Shown here: positions 36,940-45,878 of the stretch, piece after piece
How the letters are laid out: the number at the start of each line of letters is the position of its first letter
How positions within the stretch are numbered: position 1 is the stretch's first letter
Assembly (NCBI RefSeq): GCF_003194385.1
Contig: NZ_LAPT01000003.1
Location: forward strand, 37,312 to 101,311
DNA from: Pokkaliibacter plantistimulans
Lineage (GTDB): Bacteria; Pseudomonadota; Gammaproteobacteria; Pseudomonadales; Balneatricaceae
Length of the DNA stretch: 64,000 nucleotides
Direction: 5' to 3'
Position numbers and translations under genes: made by a program
The notes under the pieces: model-generated
The model's database searches: none
The model's input: the letters and a program-made list of their open reading frames with translations, nothing else
What the model was told of the DNA's origin: nothing

Positions 36940-39900
36940 CTAGATCATTGCGCCACCACTGGCTTCTTCATCCAGCATGTGAATAAAGTCCGCCTCGCTC
37001 ATGGGTTTACCATAGTAGTACCCCTGTGCCTGCTGGCAGCCCATGCTGGCCAGCATGATGGCCTGCTCTTCGGTTTCCACCCCTTCTGCTACCAGCTCCA
37101 TGCCCAGACTGCGTGCCATGGAAATGATAGCGCGTACCAGTGCAGCACTTTCCCGGGCCGTGGTGAGCTTATCGACAAACGAGCGGTCAATTTTCAGGGT
37201 ATCGATGGGGAAACGGGCCAGATAGCCGAGGGATGAATAGCCGGTGCCGAAGTCATCCACTGCGATGGTCAGGCCCAGTGCGCGAATCTGCTGCAACTGC
37301 TCCATCACGTCGGGGCGGTCTTCCAGCAGAATGCCTTCGGTAATCTCTACCTCAAGCCATAGGGCAGGGCAGTGATGACGCAGCAGTGCCTGTTCGATCA
37401 CCGTCAGCAAGGGCTGTTCGCTTTCAAAGAACTGACGCCCTGACAGGTTGACGGCTATTTTCAACGCCTGACCGGGGCGCTGGTTCCAGCGGCAGGCGGC
37501 CTGACAGGCGGTTTCGATCACCCAGCGGCCAAGATCGACGATGGTGCCGTTGTCTTCTGCCAGATGAATGAAACGGTCTGGCGTCAGTAGTCCGCGTCGT
37601 GGATGGTGCCAGCGAATCAGGGCTTCGGCGCCGAGAATCTGGCCGCTGCGCAGATCAATCTTGGGCTGATACAGCAGACGCATTTCGTCCCGTTCCAGAC
37701 AGCGGCGCAGGTCATTTTCCAGCTCCAGCCGCTCACGGGCCTGCGTGGTCAGCTCTTTGGAGTAGAACCGCAGCGTATTGCGGCCACTGGCCTTGGCCAT
37801 ATACAGCGCGGAATCGGCAAAGCGCACCAGATCATCAAGATCATCGCCGTCATCGGGGTAGATACAGGCACCGATACTGGCGGATATGCTGATTTCCTTG
37901 CCATCCACCAGCAGCGGGTCACGAATGGCTGTCATCGCATAGTTGGCCTGGGTGTGCAGATCCTGACGGTCTTCAACCTTGCTGAGCACGACGCCGAACT
38001 CATCACCGCCGAGACGGGCCAGTATGGCGCTAGCATCCAGGCAGTTCTGCAGACGCTGGCTGATAATCTTCAGCAGGGTATCGCCATGGCCGTGACCGAG
38101 GCTGTCATTGACAGTCTTGAAGTGATCCAGATCGATGATCATCAGCCCAGCGCGCTTGCCCTTGAGGCGGGCATTGAGCAGGCTGCGGCGCACCTTGTCG
38201 TTGAAGAAACTGCGGTTGGGCAGGGCGGTCAGCGGATCATAGAAGGCCAGCATGTGGATACGCTGCTGGTACTCCTGAATGTCGCTGATGTCCCGCGCCA
38301 CGGCCAGCACGCTGATCAGGGTATTGTCGCGATCATATTCGGCAGTGAGACGCAGCAGGGTGCTGATCTGCACACCCTGACTGTTGAGAATCTTGGTTTC
38401 CAGCTCGGTACTTTTGCCGGTGGCGATCACTTCCCCGATGGCTTCATCCACCTTGGACTCGCGCGGGATGTCGGTGTAGCCGTGCGACTGCAGAATCTTC
38501 AGCCGGGCTTCGGCGGCAGTCAGCCCCATGATGTCGCTGGCCTGCATGTTGACCAGCTTGAGCAGCGACGGGTTGCAGTACACCAGACGGCGCTGAGTAT
38601 CGTAGCGACAGATGATGTCGGGGGAGTTCTCCACCAGGGTGCGGTAGGTCAGTTCGCTGCGATACAGCTGTTCTTCGATATCTTTGCGTTCGGTGATATC
38701 TCGGGCCACCGCCAGCACGCTGACGGTATCACCGCGCTGGCCCAGTTCGGGCGTCAGCTTCAGCTCAAAGTGGCGCAACCTGCCTTCGTCGGTCTGCACG
38801 CTGAGTTCGATACGGTCTGGCTGCTTGCTGGCGATCACCTGGCGCAGCTTCTGTTCCAGCAACTGGGCATCGACACCGGCTGCGGACAGTTCCGACGGTA
38901 ATTTGCCCAGCGCTGCCCCATTGTTGAGGCCGCAGATTTGTTCATAGATATGATTGACGTAGATACGGCGACACTGAGTGTCGTAGCGCATGATGGCATC
39001 GGGGGAGTTTTCCACCAGGGTGCGGAAGGCCTGCTCACTGGCATGCAGACGTTCTTCCGCCAGATGCCGCTCGGTATAGTCACGGCCTACCACCAGCACG
39101 CTGCAGAGCTGATCATAGCGGTCAAACTCTGGCACCAGCCGCAGTTCGTAATAACGTTGCTGACCGTTGATATCTTCCACGCAGAGGTCCGTGGTGCCCG
39201 CATGGCCGGTATCAATCACCCTTTGCACGGTGTTCTGGTATTGCTGGGCGCTGCTACCGAGACCAGAGTGCTGCACCGGTGAGCGCCCCAGGCTGTCACT
39301 GGCCTGGGTACGGGTGGCCTTCTCGTACTGGCGGTTGACGTAGATACGACGGCACTGAGTGTCATAACGAATGATGACGTCGGGTGAGTTGTCGACCAGC
39401 GCACGGAACACCCGTTCCTTGTCGAAACGCTCATCTTCTTCATGCTTGCGTTCGGTAATGTCGCGGACGATCAGCGCCACTGACACCATTTCGTGCAGCT
39501 CATTACGGATCGGTACCATGCTGACGTCGATATAGCGGGTCAGGCCATTCTCATCCAGCGCGTCTTCAAAGTGCAGCGGTGCACCTCGCTCCAGACAGCG
39601 CTGTTCATACAGGCACCAGGAATCCCGGAAGGTGGCAGGTACCAGATCGCGTAACAGCCGCCCGGCCGCATCCTGAGAATGAAAGGCCAGATGGCGTTCG
39701 GCCGCCGGGTTGAGCCAGCGCACCTGTAACTGACGCTGGGGAGTGATATCCAGCAGCATGAAGGCGTCGTCGAGGCGTTCGAAGATGGTCTGATACTGGC
39801 GGTCACGTTCGCCACGGGCCGCTTCGGCATCCATCTGCAGTAACGAGTGCTGCTGTGCGACCCGCTGGCTGATATCGACACAGTAATTGACGATGAATTC

Positions 39901-40275
39901 TTCATCCTGATGCCGGAACAGGAACAGCGTCACTTCTACCGGTTTGCTGTTGCCGTCGGCATCCTGATGCTGGATGGTGAACTCGGCACGGTATTGGTGA
40001 CGCAGCTCCTGCAGGGTTTTTTCGCGGTCATTGCGGCTCTGGCTGGCAGACCATTCGCGCATGAACCAGTCTCCGCTGATCTGCTCGGTATTCATACCGA
40101 AAAAGCTCAGGCTGGCGGCATTGGCGTAGACGATACGAAAGCCCTGGGAAGGCTGGGTAATCAGCACGGGAGAGCAGTAAGGCATTTCCAGCATGCTGAG
40201 TAACAGGGTGGGCCCATCAGCGACAAGCTTATCGCTATCCAGATAGAAAGGGGGGCTGGTTTCAGTGGGCGTCAT
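36940..40275 (-). CDS. Five-PAS GGDEF-EAL cyclic-di-GMP enzyme
   Basis: 1111 aa, no transmembrane segment, so a cytoplasmic sensor. Five PAS domains: about 30-140, 160-275, 285-405, 410-530 and 535-655; the last three share nearly the same opening (ENSPDxIxRYDTQ-R) and arose by duplication. GGDEF domain with intact RLGGDEFGVV (about 745-755), then EAL with AEALIRWHHP (about 875), EITEG, DDFGTGYSSLGYL and EGVETEEQ, so both diguanylate cyclase and phosphodiesterase sites look usable. The start at 40275 (MTPTETSPP) is ten residues inside the open frame. Upstream and divergent is RNase T2. Confidence 0.93.
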   Translation of the reverse strand: MTPTETSPPFYLDSDKLVADGPTLLLSMLEMPYCSPVLITQPSQGFRIVYANAASLSFFGMNTEQISGDWFMREWSASQSRNDREKTLQELRHQYRAEFTIQHQDADGNSKPVEVTLFLFRHQDEEFIVNYCVDISQRVAQQHSLLQMDAEAARGERDRQYQTIFERLDDAFMLLDITPQRQLQVRWLNPAAERHLAFHSQDAAGRLLRDLVPATFRDSWCLYEQRCLERGAPLHFEDALDENGLTRYIDVSMVPIRNELHEMVSVALIVRDITERKHEEDERFDKERVFRALVDNSPDVIIRYDTQCRRIYVNRQYEKATRTQASDSLGRSPVQHSGLGSSAQQYQNTVQRVIDTGHAGTTDLCVEDINGQQRYYELRLVPEFDRYDQLCSVLVVGRDYTERHLAEERLHASEQAFRTLVENSPDAIMRYDTQCRRIYVNHIYEQICGLNNGAALGKLPSELSAAGVDAQLLEQKLRQVIASKQPDRIELSVQTDEGRLRHFELKLTPELGQRGDTVSVLAVARDITERKDIEEQLYRSELTYRTLVENSPDIICRYDTQRRLVYCNPSLLKLVNMQASDIMGLTAAEARLKILQSHGYTDIPRESKVDEAIGEVIATGKSTELETKILNSQGVQISTLLRLTAEYDRDNTLISVLAVARDISDIQEYQQRIHMLAFYDPLTALPNRSFFNDKVRRSLLNARLKGKRAGLMIIDLDHFKTVNDSLGHGHGDTLLKIISQRLQNCLDASAILARLGGDEFGVVLSKVEDRQDLHTQANYAMTAIRDPLLVDGKEISISASIGACIYPDDGDDLDDLVRFADSALYMAKASGRNTLRFYSKELTTQARERLELENDLRRCLERDEMRLLYQPKIDLRSGQILGAEALIRWHHPRRGLLTPDRFIHLAEDNGTIVDLGRWVIETACQAACRWNQRPGQALKIAVNLSGRQFFESEQPLLTVIEQALLRHHCPALWLEVEITEGILLEDRPDVMEQLQQIRALGLTIAVDDFGTGYSSLGYLARFPIDTLKIDRSFVDKLTTARESAALVRAIISMARSLGMELVAEGVETEEQAIMLASMGCQQAQGYYYGKPMSEADFIHMLDEEASGGAMI

Positions 40276-40426
40276 AGCAAGGATCCTGCACCATCGCGAC
40301 TGCATTTCTTAGGGTAGTCTGACGGTGGCTGTTGCGCCAAAGGGATCATCAGGCGCTGGCGGTATCCATGCTATATTCGCCGCTAAAGAGGGGGCGCCAA
40401 AGGCCATGTCTGACAGGAGAAGAATG

Positions 40427-41179
40427 ATGACTGCACCACAGAATAGCGGGCGTCCTGCCAAGGCGGGGCAACGTTGGGGCAGAGCACTGGCGGGGGCGTT
40501 AATGCTCGCTCTGGCGGCACTGGTCAGTGTGCCTGCACTGGCCGACAGCTGCAGTGTGCCGGGCAGTCTTCCTGCCACCCGTATGATCCAGGTGGATTGT
40601 CAGGTCGATGGGCCGGTGACCGGCTATGTACTGGCACTGTCCTGGTCGCCAGCCTTCTGTGACAGTGCAGCAGGTCAGCGTGACAGCAATGACTTCCAGT
40701 GCCGGGATAACCAGTTCCGCTGGGTGGTCCATGGTTTATGGCCACAGAATTTTGACGCCAGGGGCGAGCGTTGCAGCCAGCCACGCCATTGTCAGGCGAC
40801 GCTGGTGGATGCCGGTACAGTGCGCGATAACCTTTGCATCATGCCCGGTGTCCAGCTGATTCAGGGCGAGTGGCAGAAGCACGGCTCCTGCGCCTTCGAT
40901 GCACCTGCTGACTACTTCAGTGAAATACAGCAACTGTGGCAGCGTATTCAGCGGCCACCACTGGAGTCACTGGCGCAGGGCGGGGGGATCAGAAGCGCCG
41001 CCATCAAGCAGGCGTTTATGGCCCTGAACCCGGGCCTTCGCAGCGACGATATGCTGGTTCAGGCAGGCAAGAAAAACCGTTTCAACGAGATCTTTATCTG
41101 TCTGGACAAGCAGGGACAGTTCCGCCGCTGTAATGGCAACGGCGTGCCAGATCATGTTGTATTGCAGCTGGTACAGTAG
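40427..41179 (+). CDS. Ribonuclease T2 family protein (periplasmic RNase I-like)
   Basis: 250 aa endoribonuclease of the T2 family. Signal segment LAGALMLALAALVSVPALA (about 21-39), then catalytic motifs CAS I VVHGLWPQN and CAS II EWQKHGSC, with several cysteines for disulfides. It should degrade RNA non-specifically in the periplasm. AGGAG lies 7 bases before ATG 40427; ATG 40424 and an upstream 40406 are alternatives. It is divergent from the GGDEF-EAL gene with a 151-bp spacer. Confidence 0.9.
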   Translation: MTAPQNSGRPAKAGQRWGRALAGALMLALAALVSVPALADSCSVPGSLPATRMIQVDCQVDGPVTGYVLALSWSPAFCDSAAGQRDSNDFQCRDNQFRWVVHGLWPQNFDARGERCSQPRHCQATLVDAGTVRDNLCIMPGVQLIQGEWQKHGSCAFDAPADYFSEIQQLWQRIQRPPLESLAQGGGIRSAAIKQAFMALNPGLRSDDMLVQAGKKNRFNEIFICLDKQGQFRRCNGNGVPDHVVLQLVQ

Positions 41180-41295
41180 GTCACCTGGCTAGATCAGCCA
41201 AACCGCCATCAGCCCGTTCGCGGGGATATCGCCATCAGGGGGGCCGGAACCAGAGCAGCCGGCACAGCCACGGAAACAGATGCCAAGGGGATGTT

Positions 41296-42087
41296 ATGAA
41301 TGCACTTAATCAGCGCCACGCCCACGCCTGTCAATGGGCGCGAGAAGCCGGAGCGCTTGCGCTGGACTATTTTCGCCAGCGTGATGCACTGACCATCGAC
41401 AGCAAGGGGGTGCAGGACTGGGTCAGCGAAGCGGATCGTAATGTTGAAAGCCTGATCCGCAGCCGTCTGGCAGAAACCTATCCCGAGGACGGTATTCTCG
41501 GCGAGGAAGAAGGCTGGCAGGCCGGCTCTTCAAACGGCTACTGGGTGATTGACCCCATCGATGGCACCACCAACTTTCTCCGTGGTCTGCCGGACTGGGG
41601 CGTAGTGATTGCTTATGTGGAAGAGGGCGAGGTGCAGATCGGGGTGATTTATGTGCCGATGCAGGAGCAGCTGTATCAGGCGGTACGTGGTCAGGGGGCC
41701 TACTGTAACGACCAGCCGCTGCACCTCAGTCAGCAGCCCATCGAGCTGTCATCGGTACTGATCTACATGGGTTTTGGTCGCCGTACGGCATTGCCGGATT
41801 ATCTCGCTCGTATCGATTATCTCTACCAGTGTCAGATGGATCAGCGCCGGCTGGGCTCGGCCGCCCTGTGTCTGGCGCGCACCGCGGAGGGGCTGGTGGA
41901 CGGCTTTTTCGAGGCGCAGATCAACCCCTGGGATGTGCTGGCGGGGCTGCTGATCGTGGAAGAGGCCGGTGGCTGGCATAACTACATCGGCCAGCCTGCG
42001 GCGACCGGCACCATGCGCGTGCTGGCCTGTGCAGCACCGCTGCAGGAGGCGCTGACGCCGCTGCTGCATATCGGTCAGCCACGGTAG
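41296..42087 (+). CDS. Inositol monophosphatase family phosphatase
   Basis: 263 aa, magnesium-dependent phosphatase of the IMPase/SuhB/CysQ superfamily. Metal-site motifs GEEEG (about 70-74), VIDPIDGTTNFLRGLP (about 84-99) and the C-terminal NPWDVLAGLLIVEEAGG. It could act on inositol phosphate, histidinol phosphate or PAP; sequence alone does not decide, though GTTNF-RGLP is of the SuhB type. AAGGGG precedes the ATG. A gene of unknown function follows. Confidence 0.9.
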   Translation: MNALNQRHAHACQWAREAGALALDYFRQRDALTIDSKGVQDWVSEADRNVESLIRSRLAETYPEDGILGEEEGWQAGSSNGYWVIDPIDGTTNFLRGLPDWGVVIAYVEEGEVQIGVIYVPMQEQLYQAVRGQGAYCNDQPLHLSQQPIELSSVLIYMGFGRRTALPDYLARIDYLYQCQMDQRRLGSAALCLARTAEGLVDGFFEAQINPWDVLAGLLIVEEAGGWHNYIGQPAATGTMRVLACAAPLQEALTPLLHIGQPR

Positions 42088-42169
42088 GCCATCACCGGTT
42101 TTACAGCACAGAGCGATCCCCTCTAACAGAGTGTAAACACGTTCAAAGTGAAAAGGCAGGATAGAAAAC

Positions 42170-42610
42170 ATGGGGAGCGGTCGATGGGGTCGGGTAATGC
42201 TGTGTGGTCTGCTGTGGCAGGCCAGTACCGGCTGGGCCGGCACCTGGCAGTGCCAGGAGGATGTGGACGGGTTTATCCAGCAGCTGGAAGTGAACATGGA
42301 AGCAGACCGGTTGCTGGGGTTTCGCTATAGCGGCTCCACCACCGCCTTTGATGCCGAAGTGACGGCCTGCCGTTTAAGCGCCGAGCGTGATGACGGTGAA
42401 GTCAGCTGGGCCCTGCAGGGTCATACCACCACCATCAGTTATACCGGGCACAGTGACGATCAGGTCAAAATCAGCCAGATGGGATCGACCCTGATCTTTG
42501 ATCTGTCAGGGGCCGCGCCCTGGCAATGCGGCAAGCAGGCCGTATCGGCTGCCACCATCGCTATAACCCAGGGCGAGCCGCATTGCCATAGCATCACCCT
42601 GCGTCAATAG
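42170..42610 (+). CDS. Small exported protein of unknown function
   Basis: 146 aa, not recognised. N-terminal hydrophobic segment VMLCGLLWQASTGWAG (about 9-24) looks like a signal peptide with cleavage near GWAG. The mature part is acidic with four cysteines (WQCQED, TACRLSA, WQCGKQ, EPHCHS), possibly two disulfides, and is beta-rich (many Thr/Ser/Val). AGGAT lies near the ATG. It follows the IMPase gene by 82 bp and is convergent with the IclR gene. No homologue recalled, so the coding call rests on codon use, start context and the export signal. Confidence 0.65.
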   Translation: MGSGRWGRVMLCGLLWQASTGWAGTWQCQEDVDGFIQQLEVNMEADRLLGFRYSGSTTAFDAEVTACRLSAERDDGEVSWALQGHTTTISYTGHSDDQVKISQMGSTLIFDLSGAAPWQCGKQAVSAATIAITQGEPHCHSITLRQ

Positions 42611-42632
42611 AGGAGGTGCGGTCACCGCCCGG

Positions 42633-43307
42633 CTAGACAATCTGACTGGCCAGTTTGCGCGCTTCCTGCTGTAGCAGGCTGATCCACTGCTGGCATTGCT
42701 CCTCATCAAAGCGGGTGATCAACCCGGACAGGGCCAGAGTGCCTAGAAACTGACCGCCGCGATTGAACAGAGGCACCGCAACGGCGCCCACTTCTGCACT
42801 GCGTTCACCCTGTGAGCGCGCCCATCCCTGCTGGCGGATCACCTCATCCTCGGCGAGCTCTTCGCTGTAAGCCCGCAAGATACGCCCGGCAGCGCCCTGA
42901 CCCAGCGGCAAGCGGATGCCCTCGTCGAGATGATGGCGCATTTCCCGCTGGGCATTTTCCCGATACAGGCAGATACGCTGCACACCGGCCCGTACGTAGA
43001 ACGAGGCACTCTCGTTACTGGCATCACGCAGTGCCACCAGCACCGGGCGGATCAGCGGCTCCAGACTGTTTTCCGCATCACAGGCATGGCTCAGGCGGCG
43101 AATAGCGCTGCCGAGGCTGAACAGCCCCTTGCTGTCACGCTGGATGTAGCCAAACATTTCCAGCGACTTCATCAGGCGCAAAATCGTGCTTTTGTAAAAT
43201 CCCGTCTGCTCGGCCAGTTCGGCCAGTGTCAGGCTGCGCCGTTGTTCACTGAAGCAGTCCAGCAGCGTCAATGCCCGCTCTACCGCCTCCACTCGATCAT
43301 TTGCCAT
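42633..43307 (-). CDS. IclR family transcriptional regulator
   Basis: 224 aa. N-terminal winged helix-turn-helix (VERALTLLDCF, LTLAELAEQTGFYKSTILRLMKSLE, about 8-50) and C-terminal effector-binding GAF-like domain (about 75-220) with IRLPLGQGAAGRILRAY. Such regulators respond to small organic acids. It is divergent from the TctC-CaiB-lyase genes with a 212-bp spacer holding a 9-bp inverted repeat, so it probably controls them (inference). Confidence 0.9.
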   Translation of the reverse strand: MANDRVEAVERALTLLDCFSEQRRSLTLAELAEQTGFYKSTILRLMKSLEMFGYIQRDSKGLFSLGSAIRRLSHACDAENSLEPLIRPVLVALRDASNESASFYVRAGVQRICLYRENAQREMRHHLDEGIRLPLGQGAAGRILRAYSEELAEDEVIRQQGWARSQGERSAEVGAVAVPLFNRGGQFLGTLALSGLITRFDEEQCQQWISLLQQEARKLASQIV

Positions 43308-43343
43308 GGTCTGTTCCCGTACTTTTCCGGGTGAAAATTATGC

Positions 43344-43412
43344 CTGACAGAACGCTATTGCCGAAGTAATCCGCCATTGCGTTCTGTTCTGTAGTCTCTT
43401 ATATTCTGTCAG
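43344..43412. promoter_or_regulatory. Inverted repeat in the IclR/TctC divergent spacer
   Basis: CTGACAGAA (43344-43352) and TTCTGTCAG (43404-43412) form a perfect 9-bp inverted pair 51 bp apart, between the two divergent starts. A further GTTCTGTTCTG lies at 43381-43391. Good candidate operator for the neighbouring IclR protein, which as a tetramer could bridge separated half-sites. Confidence 0.45.
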
Positions 43413-43519
43413 AGAGAATAAAGTTCTCTTAAATAGAATTCAGGCTGTGGTTTTCCTGCCCTGGCCTGTCCTTTCTCAGCAGTCAGACTGCTGTCCCGAT
43501 TTTGGTGGAGATAACAACA

Positions 43520-44515
43520 ATGATTCGCCGTACCCGCTTGCTGACCTCACTCCCTCTGCTGTTACTGACATCGGCGCTGTCCGTGCCTGCCACCCAGGCT
43601 GCTGATCTGCCCAAGGCACCTGAATGTATCGCCCCGGCCAACCCCGGCGGCGGCTGGGATTTCACCTGCCGCACCGTCGGCCAGCTGCTGTCCACCCTGA
43701 GCTACGTCAAAGGTAATGTGCAGACCGTCAATATGCCCGGCGCCAGTGGCGGGGTGGCGTACGCCAACATCGTCTCCAAGCGCAACAGCGACCCGAATGT
43801 GGTGGTGGCTGCCAGCACGGCGACCACTACCCGACTGGCGCAGGGGCAGTTCCCCGGCATGAATGCCGAGATGGTCAAGTGGGTGGGGGCATTGGGCGCG
43901 GACTACGGGGTCATTGCCGTGGGCAAAAATTCGCCCTATCAGGATCTCAAGCAGCTGATGGCCGCGCTGCAGACTGATCCCAACTCGGTCAAGTTTGCCG
44001 GTGGCAGCGCCTCCGGTGGCTGGGACCATCTGAAAGTCCTGCTGGCGGCCAAGGCGGCCGGCGTCAGCGGGCTGGCGAAAATCAAGTATCTGGCCTTCAA
44101 CGGCGGTGGTGAGGCGATGACTCAGGTGCTCGGCGGACACATTGATGCCTTTACCGGCGATGTGTCGGAAGTGCTGGGTTTCATGCAGTCGGGCGACCTG
44201 CGGGTGCTGGCCGTGCTGTCTGACAAACGCCTGCCTGCACCTTATGACACGCTGCCCACGGCTGCCGAACAGGGCATCGATACCGTGGCTCCGAACTGGC
44301 GTGGCTTCTATATCCCCGGCGGTGTATCGGATCAGGAATACCAGTGGTGGACGGCTACCCTCGACAGTCTATACGCCTCACCGGCCTGGAAGCAGACCAT
44401 GGCTGAAAACGGCCTGATGCCATTCCACAAGGTTGGTGCTGATTTCGATGGCTTCGTGAAACAGCAGATCAGTCAGATTACCGACCTGTCCAGGGAAATT
44501 GGTCTGATTAAGTAA
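43520..44515 (+). CDS. TctC/Bug-family tripartite tricarboxylate transporter substrate-binding protein
   Basis: 331 aa periplasmic binding protein. Signal peptide (LLTSLPLLLLTSALSVPATQA, cleavage near residue 28) followed by a Bug-fold with ECIAPANPGGGWDFTCRTV, and GGSASGGWDHLK, the ligand-loop region. These proteins bind di- or tricarboxylates and deliver them to TctAB, whose genes are not in this window. GGAG nine bases upstream supports 43520. First gene of a likely operon with a CoA transferase and a lyase, which suggests its ligand is the acid activated by that transferase. Confidence 0.9.
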   Translation: MIRRTRLLTSLPLLLLTSALSVPATQAADLPKAPECIAPANPGGGWDFTCRTVGQLLSTLSYVKGNVQTVNMPGASGGVAYANIVSKRNSDPNVVVAASTATTTRLAQGQFPGMNAEMVKWVGALGADYGVIAVGKNSPYQDLKQLMAALQTDPNSVKFAGGSASGGWDHLKVLLAAKAAGVSGLAKIKYLAFNGGGEAMTQVLGGHIDAFTGDVSEVLGFMQSGDLRVLAVLSDKRLPAPYDTLPTAAEQGIDTVAPNWRGFYIPGGVSDQEYQWWTATLDSLYASPAWKQTMAENGLMPFHKVGADFDGFVKQQISQITDLSREIGLIK

Positions 44516-44596
44516 TGTCCCTCTGTGGTGCTGCCACCACAGACAGCAGAGGCCCTGCCTGCCACCCCGATGGCGGGCAGGTGCCGGAGAAGTGTG

Positions 44597-45793
44597 ATGA
44601 ATCCTCCCCTCAAACATATTCGTGTACTGGACCTGACCAACGTACTGGCGGGGCCGTTTGCCTGTCATCAGCTGGCCCACATGGGCGCTGACGTGATCAA
44701 GGTGGAGGTACCCGGCTCTGGGGATCTGGCCCGTCAGCTGGGAGCCAGTGCCGAGCTGAATCGTGCCCTGATGGGGGTGTCCTTTCTGGCGCAGAACCCC
44801 GGCAAGCGCTCGCTGACCCTCAACCTCAAGAGTGAGGCAGGCAAGGCCGTTTTCCTGCAGCTGGTAGCCAGTGCTGATGTGGTGGTGGAGAACTTCCGGC
44901 CCGGTGTGATGGCGCGGCTGGGGGTCGGCTTTGAGGTGCTGAAGCAGCACAATCCGCGACTGATCTACTGTGCCATTTCGGGTTTCGGGCAGGATGGCCC
45001 CCTGCGCGATCTGCCTGCCTATGACCAGATCATTCAGGGGATGGCAGGGGTGATGAGTATTACCGGCGCACCGGACAACGCCCCTTATCGGGTGGGCTAT
45101 CCGGTGGCGGACAGTGTCGGTGGCCTGACGGCCGCCTTTGCCATCGCCAGCCAGCTGGCCAATCCGCAGCGCGAGGCGAGTTTTATCGATGTTTCCATGC
45201 TGGAGGCGACGATGGCCACCATGGGCTGGGCGGTGTCGAACTATCTGGTGGCGGGGCGTGAGCCCAGACCCATGGGCAATGACAACGTTACAGCCAGCCC
45301 GTCGGGCACCTTCCGCACCGGCGATGGGTTGCTCAATATCGCCGCCAATAAACAGGAACAGTTTGAGGCCGTCTGTAATGTGCTGGGGTGCCCTGAACTG
45401 AAACAGGATCCCCGTTTTACCGAGCGTCAGGCGCGTCTTCAGCATCGCCTGCAACTGACGGAGCTACTGGAGCAGCGCCTGCAGACCGCCTCCACCGAGC
45501 ACTGGTGGCAGGCGCTGAATCTTGCCGGTGTGCCAGCAGGGCCGGTGTACTCGGTCCCTCAGGTGCTGGCCCATCCGCAGATTCGTGATCGCGGCATGCT
45601 GGCGCAGTTCACTGCCGTGCCCGGTGTGGCGCAGGAGGTGTGCGTACTGCGCACCGGCTTCAAGGTCGATGGTCAGGCACCCGCGGTGGCGACACCGCCA
45701 CCGGCGCTGGGCCAGCATACCGAGCAGATCCTGCAGGAGCTGGGCTATGACAGTGCGGGCATTGCAACGCTGCGGCAGGTCGGCGCCTGCTGA
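44597..45793 (+). CDS. CaiB/BaiF-type (class III) CoA transferase
   Basis: 398 aa. Family start LKHIRVLDLTNVLAGPFACH, catalytic Asp region in DNVTASPSGTFRT and the CoA-contact segment LAQNPGKRSLTLNLKSE are present. It would move CoA from a donor such as succinyl-CoA to a carboxylic acid. ATG 44597 has GGAG nearby; the open frame begins earlier. It lies 81 bp after the TctC gene and 85 bp before the lyase. Confidence 0.9.
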   Translation: MNPPLKHIRVLDLTNVLAGPFACHQLAHMGADVIKVEVPGSGDLARQLGASAELNRALMGVSFLAQNPGKRSLTLNLKSEAGKAVFLQLVASADVVVENFRPGVMARLGVGFEVLKQHNPRLIYCAISGFGQDGPLRDLPAYDQIIQGMAGVMSITGAPDNAPYRVGYPVADSVGGLTAAFAIASQLANPQREASFIDVSMLEATMATMGWAVSNYLVAGREPRPMGNDNVTASPSGTFRTGDGLLNIAANKQEQFEAVCNVLGCPELKQDPRFTERQARLQHRLQLTELLEQRLQTASTEHWWQALNLAGVPAGPVYSVPQVLAHPQIRDRGMLAQFTAVPGVAQEVCVLRTGFKVDGQAPAVATPPPALGQHTEQILQELGYDSAGIATLRQVGAC

Positions 45794-45878
45794 GATCGTG
45801 GGTACTGGCCGCTTGACCGTACAACGAACAAACCCTGCAGTGCCGCTGGGTGCTGCACCTGAAAGAGACTAGGCAATC

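Noticed and set aside
37603..38901. 432-codon plus-strand frame inside the five-PAS gene
   Set aside because: Antisense shadow of a high-GC gene; product has no recognisable domain.
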